Part shown: positions 54,165-64,000 of the stretch, piece after piece | Layout: each line of letters starts with the position of its first letter | How positions within the stretch are numbered: position 1 is the stretch's first letter | Source: Stomoxys calcitrans | Lineage: Eukaryota; Arthropoda; Insecta; Diptera; Muscidae | Length of the DNA stretch: 64,000 bases | Direction: 5' to 3' | NCBI RefSeq assembly: GCF_963082655.1 | Contig: NC_081556.1 | Location: forward strand, 158,210,328 to 158,274,327 | Translations under genes and position numbers: made by a program | The notes under the pieces: generated by a model | The model's database searches: none | What the model was told of the DNA's origin: nothing | What the model saw: the letters and a program-made list of their open reading frames with translations, nothing else

Positions 54165-55735
54165 ATATAGGATAGGGGTATATTCATTTAGTCATTCCGT
54201 TTGCAACACATCGAAATATCAATTTCCGACCCTACAAAGTATATATATTTCGGATCGTCGTAAAATTCTAAGACGATTAAACGATGTCCGATTTTCCTAA
54301 AAAGGGCCTAATGCCCAAAAAACTTTATTTTTCATCCGATTTTGCTGAAATTTGAAACAGTACGTAGTTTAAGGCTTCTCGATAACTGACCCAAATATGG
54401 TTCAGATCGGTCTATATTTAGATATAGCTGCCATATAGACCGATCTCCCGATAAAGGGTCTGAAGGCCATAAAAGCTTTAATTATCACCCGATTTCGCTG
54501 AAATTTGAAACAATGAGTAGGTTAGGACCTCCCAACATCCGACCTAAATATGGTTCTGATCGGTCTATATTTAGATATAGCTGTCATATAGAGCGATCTG
54601 CCGATAAGGGGACTGAAGCCCATAAAAGCTTTATTTATTAGCCGATTTCGCTGAAATTTGAAACAGTGAGTTTTTCTGCAAAAGGTGCAAATGTAATATT
54701 AAAAGTTTTTGCGAAGAGCTCGCTGTTCATGGTGCACCCTCTATTTTGATGCAACATGGTTCACATTTGTTAAACTCATGGAACACGAATTTGAAGTTTT
54801 CGTGACCCAATTGTAGCAATGCTCCCACTCTATATTTAGTCTGCCCATGCTCTGCGAGTCAAAGTGTGAGAGCAGTGTAAATACCGAGTGGAGGGTTAAT
54901 TTCATGCTCACACCGGCGTAGTCGAATTGCAGACTGGCTTCTGGCCGATGATCGGAACCATAACTTGATATAGCACCCATATAGACCGTTTTTCTGATTT
55001 AAGGTCTTAAGTGCATAAAATCTGAATTTATTACCTGATTAGGCTGAAATTAAGATCCCCGATATCCGTGCCGAATATGGTGCAAATCGGTATTTGTCTT
55101 AAATAACCCTCATATACATCGATCTCCTGATTTAAGTTCTCAAGTCCATAAAAGCCGCATTTATTACCCGATTTCACGAACCATTTTTGGTATAGCCTCC
55201 ATAAAGATCGATATCCCAATTGAAGGCCTTTCACCCATAAATAGCGAACTTATTACCCGATTTTGCTAAAATTAAGTACAATTCACCCTTTATATCAATC
55301 CTCTCTGAAGATAATGCTGATCGGTTGAAATTTGGAAATAACTGCCATATACATGGATGTCCCGATTAACTTTCTTGAATCCAATCCAATATGACACGAT
55401 TTTGTTGAAATTTTGAAGAGTGATTTGTGACGAGTTTGGTCCAGTACGGAACAAATGTTGATATAGCTGATGTAGGTTCATAATGGTGCATTTACCAGAA
55501 TTGAATAAATTGAATTTTACCATCAAGAGCCGGTTCCAGTCCATAGGACTGTTCGCCACCTCGGGAACATTATGGCCATTGGTCATTTAAAGGTGCCGAT
55601 AACTCGGCTTGTCATAATGAGTATAACATGCACTAAATTTTTAAACCGGATTTGAGCGAAATGTTGTTTATCCGAGGTGGTAAGTATCCGAAGTTCGGCC
55701 CGGCCGAACTTAATGCCCTTTTACTTCTTTTAATT
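54165..55735 (+). repeat. 153-bp-periodic repeat, family B, long copy
   Basis: Start module GTCATTCCGTTTGCAACACA and TTTCCGACCCTACAAAGTAT; several GACCGATCTCCCGATAA/CTGAAATTTGAAACA modules; end module AAGTTCGGCCCGGCCGAAC. About 54680-54945 holds unrelated sequence, probably an insertion. Opposite orientation to the copies at 12.6 and 25.3 kb. Confidence 0.7.
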
Positions 55736-56006
55736 TGTTGTTGTTGTTTTTTTTTTGTTTGGCTGTAGCATCCCCTAGGAAAAATGTCTAGCTACGTCTA
55801 TGGCTGCCGCAAAGACGGATCTTTTGATTGAAGTTTTTCTGACCACAAAATGTGTTTTGTTAATAATTCGTTGAAATCGTATAAATGCGAGTTGTAAGAG
55901 ATCCCTCGACAGACATAAGAGTACGATTCAAATCGAACCGGTTGCCATCTACGCCGATCTTCGAATTTGTCTTCGTATTTTTAACAATATTTAACAAAGA
56001 TTAAGA

Positions 56007-56324
56007 GGCTACCGTAGCCCAGAGGTCAGCATATCCGCCTATGACGCTGAACGCCTGGGTTCGAATCCTGGCGAGCCCATCAGAAAAAATTGTCAGCGTT
56101 GGTTTCCCCTCCTAATGTTGGTAACATTTGTGAGGTACTATGCCATGTAAAACTTCTCTCCAAAGAGGTGTCGCACTGCGGCACGCCGTTCGGACTCGGA
56201 TATAAAAAGGAGGCCGCTTATTATTGAGCTTAAATAACTTGAATCGGACTGCACTCGTTGATATGTGAGAAGTTTGCCCCTGTTCCTTAGTGGAATGTTT
56301 ATGGTCAAAATTTGCATTTGCAGG
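56007..56324 (+). mobile_element. tRNA-derived SINE, near full length
   Basis: GAGGCTACCGTAGCCCAGAGG head, B box GGTTCGAATCC, GGTGTCGCACTGCGGCACGC body, TGTTCCTTAGTGGAATGTT tail. The best guide to the family consensus in this window. Confidence 0.9.
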
Positions 56325-56771
56325 TATAAAGAGTTGTCGTTGCTTTCTTGACACTTTTGCAAAATATGGTCTAAGCCACAATAGACCAATATAATGCAAA
56401 GACTTCTTGGGTCATAAAAGGCGCAAGAAAGTGAAGCATATCAAAATCCTAGAAGCGTCCACCAATTTAGTTCAAATCGGGCTACTATTCGATAAAGCTG
56501 ACAATTATAAATGCAGTCCATGTTATATATATCCATGCTGAGTATCCAATGTTTGGTCCAGCCGAATTTAATGCGTTTATTACTGATAACATTAAACAGT
56601 CACACAACAGTGTTGAAGTTTTTCAAAGGTTGGTTTTTTACCATTTCAATTGTATTTTTAGCAGTTTGGGCATTTCGTTCGATCAACTGCCAAAACGCAC
56701 TTTAAAAAATTGATGGCAACGAGAATGTGAAAGAATTCCGAGAACTTTGTACTAGTGTATCTTTTATGAAA

Positions 56772-56805
56772 ACTTCGGGTTGTATTAAATGATACAACCC
56801 GAAGT
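56772..56805. repeat. Perfect 14-bp stem hairpin
   Basis: ACTTCGGGTTGTAT, loop TAAATG, ATACAACCCGAAGT. All fourteen pairs match. Confidence 0.9.
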
Positions 56806-57534
56806 AGTAGGAAGTTGACACCGATTTATATATTTTTTAATAACCGGAATGATTTATTCGATAGCTCTATTTATTCACGCGTGGTTCCACTGTGTGGCCT
56901 GTCGTACAAAAACGTTTTTAAGAAATTTCACAAAGAAGAGAACGCATGTGCGACGAGGCGCGTTGACGGTTTCGTTTGTTTTTGTTTATTTGTGTGAAGA
57001 TCATCGTTCATTCTGTTCCCCTATCCCATTGCCCATGTGAATGGGGAGCCTACCATTTGGAGTTCTTCTTCTGTTTGCTTTCTTTATTGTCTGTCGTTGC
57101 CGTCGTTGTGTGTTGTGTTGTGGTATCTCTTTCCACTGTTTTCTTTTTCTTTTGGCCACATGTTGTTGTTGTTGCTATTTCGCTGCTGTTCACACAGACT
57201 TTTATTCGGTTTTATGGCCAACGACTTACGCGCATAACGGTTCTCATTAAGGCCAACACACTCTCCACTTCACTGCACACACACACACACACACAGACGC
57301 ACGCAAACTAACCTGCAAACATTCATTCAAGGTGTTAGTGTTCCAGTGGGAGGTGTTAAGGGGAGGGAATTTGTGTATGTGCACCAGCACATCCCATAGA
57401 GGGAGCCACAAAGAAGCCAAACGCCAAACAGCAGTGAGCTGTGAGTGAACTTATTCAAATCGTTTTCTCATGAAAAGTAAAGCCCCGTTTCTGGACGGTC
57501 AGCTGATTAACCGCAGTCGCCAAATGTTGGCACT

Positions 57535-57546
57535 TGCGCATGCGCA
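57535..57546. promoter_or_regulatory. NRF-1/Erect-wing-type palindrome 3
   Basis: Exact TGCGCATGCGCA followed by TGCCGCGATC in a GC-rich context. Confidence 0.5.
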
Positions 57547-59089
57547 TGCCGCGATCTGCGCTCAAGCCTGCGTTGCCATCGCCGTAGCTGCTACTAATGC
57601 TTGTGAGCAGCATTAAAGGTGAGAGCATGAATGAAAGAGTGTGCATTTTGCTACTTTCTCTGGACAATGTTGTTGGTGTTTGCCTCTCCTCTGCTCCCTT
57701 GGTGTCGCTGAGAGTTGTACACAAAACATTGCCACCAACAATTAAGCCATAAAAAACGTGTTTGCTTATAATTGCGAATAGCTTTTTTATGTCCCACTGC
57801 ACGAATGTGTGTTCTGGCTTTGACCAAGGAGGCCCCCGAGTGCAAGAAACAAAGTCATTTGCATCTGTATTCGGCTGGACATGAGCTTCACTCATCAGCG
57901 ACGATGTGGACAAACTTCCAATCACTCCCGGAAGATTAAAATACCTCCGAAATTATTGACTTCACTTCAATCATGCCTCTTATTTGCGCAAGCGTTTCGC
58001 AGACTTGCTGCCGTTCGATGAGCGTTTAGTCAGAATTTTTTGTTTGCTTTCTTGGAGGTATTTAAATGGTTGTAGTTATTTTAATGATCGGTAGTTATCG
58101 TGTAATGAAATTCATAATCTATTTTTAGACAATACTCGCAAAGCCTACTCGGGCAGGCAGACGAACGATTGGCAGAATGGATGTTTTGCACATGGCCGCC
58201 ATCAGCGGCCAAAGACAAAACTTCTTCTTCGCAGTCTTCTTGAGTCTCACTATTTTTTTTTTTTTTTTTGATTCTTAGTTGTGGATACTAACTTGGTATT
58301 AACCATACACTCACTCACTTACTTACTAACCATTCACATGGATGGTGGTGGTATATTGGCTTGGAGGGATGGATACGTTGATGTTCTTGGTGTTTATATT
58401 TCCCGTCGTCTTTTGTTTTCTTTTTTTTTTTCGTTTGTTTTTCATTCACTTCATCCCGCTGCCGGTGATGAACTTGAGACCTTGACACTGAAGACGTTTC
58501 TTTTCGACTGAGCCAAATGTGTGGAAGAGAAAACAAGTTATATCAACAAGTTCGTTGGTCAATTACAGCAAATCATATGAAGAAGGTAACCACCTACCTC
58601 TTTGGAGTCGTCATTTCGTTATTTTGGTCTAGCCCCATGTTCTACGTCTCTTCCTTTTTGAGAAAATAGAGGGAAATGAAAACTCATGTGTCACCAAACA
58701 CATTTACCTTTCTCTTGCATAGAGTGTAGAGGAAAGATTGCTTCAGCAACTACCGAACAAACATATTGTGACTAGTCGCCTTATGATTTGGTTGCATATC
58801 CCTTCTGATTCATGTTGTATTCCACTCGTACAACAGACATAACATGCACTGACTTGTCCTAAACTTCGCTGTCAGCATAGTAGGCTCTGCCACCAGTAGT
58901 GTTGATAAGATTAATCGAACGTGTTAAGCATTTAAAAAGAGTTGTGAACCAGACGCTACACCCTACTGCAGGGGTATGGGACATTCGATTGATGTTGAAA
59001 ATGTGAAGCCTCAAAAAAAAAAATTTGAGAAATAAAATTGCTTTCATATTGTGACGCGAAAAGGATAGGTTCAGAAATAGTTCAATTTT

Positions 59090-59255
59090 GTAAAACAAAA
59101 TATTGGTCTTTTTGGTAGCCATATCTAAATTAAGACCGATCTGAATAAAGAATATATATATACTTTATGGGGTCGGAAATGGATATTTCGATGTGTTGCA
59201 AACGGAATGACAAAATTAATATACCCCATCCTTCGGTGGTGGGTATAAAAAAAAG
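59090..59255 (-). repeat. Family-B terminal fragment
   Basis: GTAGCCATATCTAAATTAAG, GGGTCGGAAATGGATATTTC, TTCGGTGGTGGGTATAAAAA: the same end as the copy at 25.3-26.8 kb. Confidence 0.75.
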
Positions 59256-59579
59256 AAATTTTACAATACACAGAAAAGAGGTTGTAGCAAATTATTTCCT
59301 ATAGCGTGCGTCACGGTTTGATCTGTCACCAAGAATTTAATTTTAAAACATTGAAATTTGTTTGTATATTTTCTTTTCTTTTCAACTGTAAAAACAATTT
59401 AAAAATCATTGGCGTAGCTAGTGGGGTACTAGGAGGGGCTGCTATTTTATTTCGATTTCATTAAAACACAAAAAACTGACGTTTGACTAGTGGAGCACTC
59501 AGAGGTCTTAATATTGATCCGATTTGGTTAGAACTTGATAAACGACTTAAATGTATACCTTCGAATGTTTTGTTTTAAT

Positions 59580-61570
59580 GGGCTATGACAGCAAATTTGT
59601 CCCATTAGCCGAACTCAGAGTTGCCTGCCTAGCGTCTCGATCTTCTGCGCTCCTTCTATAATCTATGACACCAAATTTTGGAGTTGTCTCCCACCACTTG
59701 GTCTTTCTGTTGGGCTTTTGGTCGTCCCGGTTTGCGTGTACCACCGTGTTTGCCTTCAAAAGACATCTTTGCTGAAGCTTCTTCATCCATTCTGACAACA
59801 TGACCTAGCCAATGTAGTCGTTGTATTTTGATACGTGTAACAATGCTATCGTCGTCATACAGCTCGTGGTTCAAACCACCCCTATATATTCTCCATTAAT
59901 GCAAAATCATCCATATATTTTTCGAAGCATCTTTCTCTCAAACACTCCAAGCACTGTCTCGTCTGCTTCCACAAGTAGCCATGCTTCACAGCCATATAAC
60001 AACACAGGCAGTATCAGAGTCTTGTATAGTGTAATCTTTGTTTGCCGAGAAGTGACCTTGTTTCTAAACTGCCTACTTAGCCCAAAGTATCATCTGTTTG
60101 GCAGTATTATTCTTCGCTTTATTTAAAAACTGGTGTCATTCGTTTCGGTTACGGCGGTGCCGAGGTAGACAAAGTTGCTCATTATCTCAAAGTTCTGGTT
60201 CCCAACTTTCTCCATATTCTTTATCTAATCAGTGGTATAAGACATTTTGGGAGTTGATGCCATCCATTAAGTTTAATCTCCATTTACTGCCAGGCCCATT
60301 TTCCCTGACTCGCTTTCGATTCTTTCAAAGGCTGCAGTCATCACTTCCGGTGACCGACCGGAAGTGAATCCTGGGTTCGATTCCTGGCGAGACCATCAGA
60401 AAAATCTTCAGCGGTGGTTTTCCCCTCCTAATGCTGGCAACATTTGTGAGGTACTATGCCATGTAAAATTTCTCTCCAAAGAGGTGTCGCACTGCGGCAC
60501 GCCGTTCGGGCTCGGCTATAAAAGGAGGCCCCTTAGGAGCTTAAACTTGAATCGGACTGCAGTCCTTGATATGTGAGAAGTTTGCCCCTGTTCCTTAGTG
60601 GAATGTTCATGGGCAAAATTTGCAATTTACAAGATAGGCGGTCTACTTGTCTGAAACCTTGTTTGGTATTGAATGGTCTGGAGAGTTTCTTTTCTATTCT
60701 TGCTGTTCCTCAGTGTATTAAATATGTATCAAATAACCAAATTCAGACATGGCTTGAAGTACCTTTGAACGTATAGGACTGTCCGAAGCGGCTTTTTAGT
60801 CAACAAATAGATGTTCTTCTCGGGTCTTTTCCAGGATTTGGCGCAGTGTGAATATCTTGTCTATGGCGGATTTACCAAGTCTAAATTCTCATTGATATGG
60901 CTCTATTATCTCATTGACTTTAGGTTTTGATATTTCACACAGTACTCTCGAGAGTATCTTGTATGCGATGGGGAGGAGACTTATTCCTCTGTAGTTGCGA
61001 CATTCCGTCTTGTCTCCTTTTTTTGTGTACGGAACATAGTATGTTGAGGTTCCAATCATCGGGTATGCGTTCTTCTAGCCAGATCGTGCAAACAAGCTGA
61101 TGCAAACGCCTTATCAGCGAGTCGCCTCCGGTCTTAAATAGTTCATCGGGCAATCCGTCGGCTCCTGCTGCCTTGTTGTTCTTCAGTCGGGTCGCAGGTA
61201 CATGGACCTCATTCTGGTAAACATTCTATGCCGTCATCAGGGATGGATCTTCTTCGCAGCCATCGTCGGACACTAGCAGCTTGGTAAAAGGTTCTTTCCA
61301 TATCCTCAGCACACTATCTGTATCAGTTACCAGATTTCCCTATTTGTCTCTTCAGGAGGATGTGCCTGTACCAAAGCCATTGGTTTGATGTTTGATTCTT
61401 TGGTAGAGTTTCCCGACTTCACTCTGACTCCTGTAAACCTTAATTCATTTTTCAATTTCCTTCTTCTTTCTGCGAAATAGTCGTTTCTACTCTCTCCTTT
61501 TCTACCGATACCTCTCCTTCATCTGACTACTGATTGCGGGGTTCGCCTTCGAATACCCGCACTTAATACG
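59580..61570 (-). pseudogene. Non-LTR retrotransposon ORF2 fragment, interrupted by SINE
   Basis: Minus-strand translation, with frameshifts, gives LRIWKEPFTKLL, NNKAAGADGLPDELFKTGG, RIPDDWNLNILCSVHKK, and after a SINE insertion the C-terminal RLHWLGHVVRMDEEA, GRPKAQQ and DYRRSAEDRDA. This is the RT start and the C-terminus of one insect LINE class, related to 6467-7030. The endonuclease and the catalytic palm are not intact. Confidence 0.85.
60363..60632 (+). mobile_element. SINE, 5' truncated, inside LINE
   Basis: Begins at CCTGGGTTCGATTCCTGGCG (B box), lacking the A-box half, and runs to GGAATGTTCATGGGC. Confidence 0.85.
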
Positions 61571-61958
61571 ACACTAATAAGTGCACAGATAAATATATTT
61601 ACCATAAATGTATATATTCCAATTTTTCATTTTGAGCCTATTACAAATTGAATTTCATTAAAAATTGTTTGCACTTTCATTTTGGTAAAAAGAAATGTAA
61701 AATTTTATGGAAATCAGATTTTTATTGTGTGCATCATTGTTGATTTCTGCAATTATTCAACTTAACAACGTCTGATAGACCACTCGAAAACAGCCTACAC
61801 TCAAATTTTGCTTCACATGGGTAAAAAAACCACCAATTTAAGTCAATGCATTTTATGTTATCCGCGCAATTAAGAAGTTTATCCGATGGTTGTGGTCTAC
61901 GCTAACTCCACAAATTAAAGATTAATGCCTGAAAGTAGGCAATACGGTTTGCTAATTG

Positions 61959-62275
61959 CAAATTTTGCCCTTGAACATTCCACTAAGGAACTGGGGCAAA
62001 CTTCTCACATATTAATGAGTGCAGTCCGATTCAAGTTTCAAGCTCAATGATAAGGGGCGTCCTTTTTATAGCTGAGTCCGAACGACGTGCCACAGTGCGA
62101 CATATCTTTCGAGAGAAGTTTTACATGGCGTAGTACCGCACAAATGTTGCCAGCATTAGGAGGGGAACCCCGAAACCACCGCTGAAAAGTTTTTTCTGAT
62201 GGTCTCGCCAGGTCTCGAACCCAGGCGTTCAGTGTCATAGGCGGACATGCTAACCTCTGTGCTACAGTGGCCTCC
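61959..62275 (-). mobile_element. tRNA-derived SINE, near full length
   Basis: GCAAATTTTGCCCTTGAACA at the 3' side; head on the minus strand: B box as GGTCTCGAACCCAGGCG, then GTGCTACAGTGGCCTCC. A few substitutions relative to 56007-56324. Confidence 0.88.
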
Positions 62276-62904
62276 AGGCAATATATTTTAATACATTCAA
62301 TATATGTATATTCAATTAATTGATCTCCGTTTGTCCTTCGTTGTGTTTTATTTTAGACCTATATAATGCAAGTCAAATGTTCTGGATAAAATATCAGTGC
62401 AAAATTGTGCTGGTAAGTTATCGATAGCATGCAATAACATATGAAAAGAAACTAATAATTGTTATTTGCACTATATAGTACTAAAATAAAACGCAGCACT
62501 TGTATGTTTTCAGCCATAGGTCGCATTTACTTTTCGAATATTATTAAATTTGCACATCAACTTTTTGGTCTAAGGACGAACGGTAATGATTTTAGTGAAC
62601 ATCGTTTCCTAAATGGAATGTTCATGGGCAATTTTGAACATCGGTTCAGAATTATAAGTAGCTCTCGCATATATATTTCCTACGATTCACATTTGTAAGG
62701 TAGTAGCCCTCAAAATTTTGCGTTGATCATTATAAAATTAGAAACTGCGAAGCTTTAGCAATGGTTTAAGACAAACGATTAAAACTTTGGAAATGTAAAA
62801 GTTGGTGAGAAAGTTAGGCAAAAAATCTGAGTGTCGAGGAGAGATGCAGATAAAAATGCCGGAAAACCTCAATTCCATTAATGAAATGTCTTGAAGAACT
62901 ACAC

Positions 62905-64000
62905 TCAACTAAATTTGTTAATCAAAACAGCAAAAATGTTTGCTAAAACAGCAGTTTTTGCCTGCTGAAAATGGAAAAACAGACTCTGTTGCTGCTTCAG
63001 CAAACATAAGACTACTGTATTAGCAAACTTTTGGCTCAGCTAGAACAGCAAACAAAATCTGCTGTTTTAAGTACAAAAAAAAAAATGCTGATAAAAATGT
63101 TATGCTATTTTTTATGTTTGCCTGTTACCTGTTTTGATTACTTTAGACATTTTTTTATACCCTCCACCATAGGATGGTGCAGGGTATAATTTCGTCATTC
63201 TGTTTGTAACTACTCGAAATATTTGTGTGAGACCCCATAAAGTATATAAATTCTTGATCGTTGTGACATTTTATGTCGATCTAGTCATGTCCGCCCGTCT
63301 GTCCGTCCATCCGTCTGTCTGTCCGTTCGTCCGTCTGTCTGTCGAAAGCACGCCAACTCTCGAAGGAGTAAAGCTATCCGCATGAAATTTTGCGCAAATA
63401 CTTCCTATTAGTGTTGGTCGGTAGGGATTGTAAGTATGGTTCAAATCGGTTCATAACCTGATATAGCTGCCATATAAACCGATCTTGGGTCTTGACTTCT
63501 TGGGCCTCTAGAGGGCGCAATTCCTATCCGATTGGAATGAAATTTTGCATGACGTATTTTGTTATGGTGTCAAGTATGGTTCAAATCGGTTCATAACCTG
63601 ATATAGATCCGATCTAGGATCTTGACTTCTTGAGCCTCTAGAGGTCGCAATTATAATCCGATTTGCCGGAAATTTGGTACGACGGATCCTCTCATTTATT
63701 ATGGTCTGAATCGTTATATAGCCTGATACAGTTCCCATATAAATCGATCTCTCTATTTCACTTCTTGATCCCCCAAAGGGCGCAATTCTTATTCGAATTG
63801 GCTGACATTTTACACTGGTCTTCAACATATAATTTAATTGTGGTCCGAACCGGACCATATCTTGATATCGCTCTAGTAGCAGAGCAAATCTTTTCTTTTA
63901 TCCTTTTTTTTGCCTAAGAAGAGATGCCGGGAAAACAACTTGACAAATGCGATCCATGGTGGAGGGTATATAAAATTCGGCCCCGCCGCATTTACTTGTT
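62905..64000 (+). mobile_element. Composite CAGCA-flanked repeat element, copy 3, running off the right edge
   Basis: The left arm AACAGCAAAAATGTTTGC, TTTTTGCCTGCTGAAAATGG is followed without the spacer by family A from 63158 (ATACCCTCCACCATAGGATG), a (GTCC/GTCT)n stretch at 63290-63350, two to three modules, and the end module CCATGGTGGAGGGTATATAA. Confidence 0.7.

Larger units (their letters stand above)
56330..58620. other. Lower-repeat island, no gene assigned
   Basis: Contains a perfect hairpin at 56772-56805, (CA)n at 57278-57297, the palindrome TGCGCATGCGCA at 57535, and a minus-strand donor-like GCAG|GTTAGT at about 57310. A 156-codon minus-strand frame (57925-57455) has no recognisable features. 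It could contain the untranslated 5' exon and promoter of the protease gene, which I cannot show. Confidence 0.35.

Noticed and set aside
57455..57925. 156-codon minus-strand frame
   Set aside because: No ATG at its start, random-looking composition and no motifs. Left as part of a possible regulatory or untranslated island.

Overview
The window looks like a piece of a large, AT-rich and transposon-crowded dipteran genome. One host gene with Drosophila-like protein sequence and GT-AG introns is embedded in fly repeats: tRNA-derived SINEs, mariner and hAT MITEs, a BEL/Pao element, a Helitron-like element and non-LTR fragments. A muscoid or other calyptrate fly (Stomoxys, Haematobia or Musca type) is my inference; no marker fixes the species.

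Host gene: the only gene I can assemble with confidence runs on the minus strand from 24359 down to 5180. It has seven coding exons with compatible splice phases and gives 1024 residues. It encodes a type II transmembrane, trypsin-like serine protease of the Stubble/filzig kind. In order it has a polar N-terminal segment, a membrane anchor, a six-cysteine clip-like knot, about 640 residues of Thr/Ser/Pro-rich stem, then a protease domain with RIVGG activation site, catalytic His and Asp and an S1-pocket Asp. The last exon, with the catalytic Ser, is not found and should lie beyond the left edge. Its largest intron, about 13.8 kb (10169-23986), is full of repeats. The untranslated 5' exon must lie to the right of 24359 and was not identified.

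Layout: 1-5.1 kb is repeats (composite CAGCA element, SINEs, mariner remnant) and probably the last intron. 5.1-10.2 kb holds six of the exons, with a LINE fragment in one intron. 10.2-24 kb is the giant intron, with a candidate TATA/Inr promoter near 10.9 kb, a SINE cluster, a 153-bp-periodic repeat, a nested MITE and a second MITE. 24-64 kb is upstream or intergenic sequence. It carries long 153-bp-periodic repeats, a (TTTTA)n tract, a Helitron-like element at 36.8-39.1 kb, a young rearranged BEL/Pao element at 39.8-44.25 kb, LINE fragments and foldback elements.

Between the repeats are lower-repeat islands near 10.4-10.9, 14.5-15.3, 18.9-20.5, 32.2-33.8, 46.6-49.2 and 56.6-58.6 kb. They have no recognisable genes, but three of them carry an exact 12-bp NRF-1/Ewg-type palindrome.

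Most unusual items: (i) the BEL/Pao copy is bounded by TG...CA LTR ends and a 5-bp target duplication, yet its RT-RNaseH-integrase-N block is inverted, and a zinc-knuckle ORF sits after integrase in the env position. (ii) Two diverged repeat families share an exact 153-bp period. (iii) A SINE insertion can be proved from a paralogous empty site inside the window.
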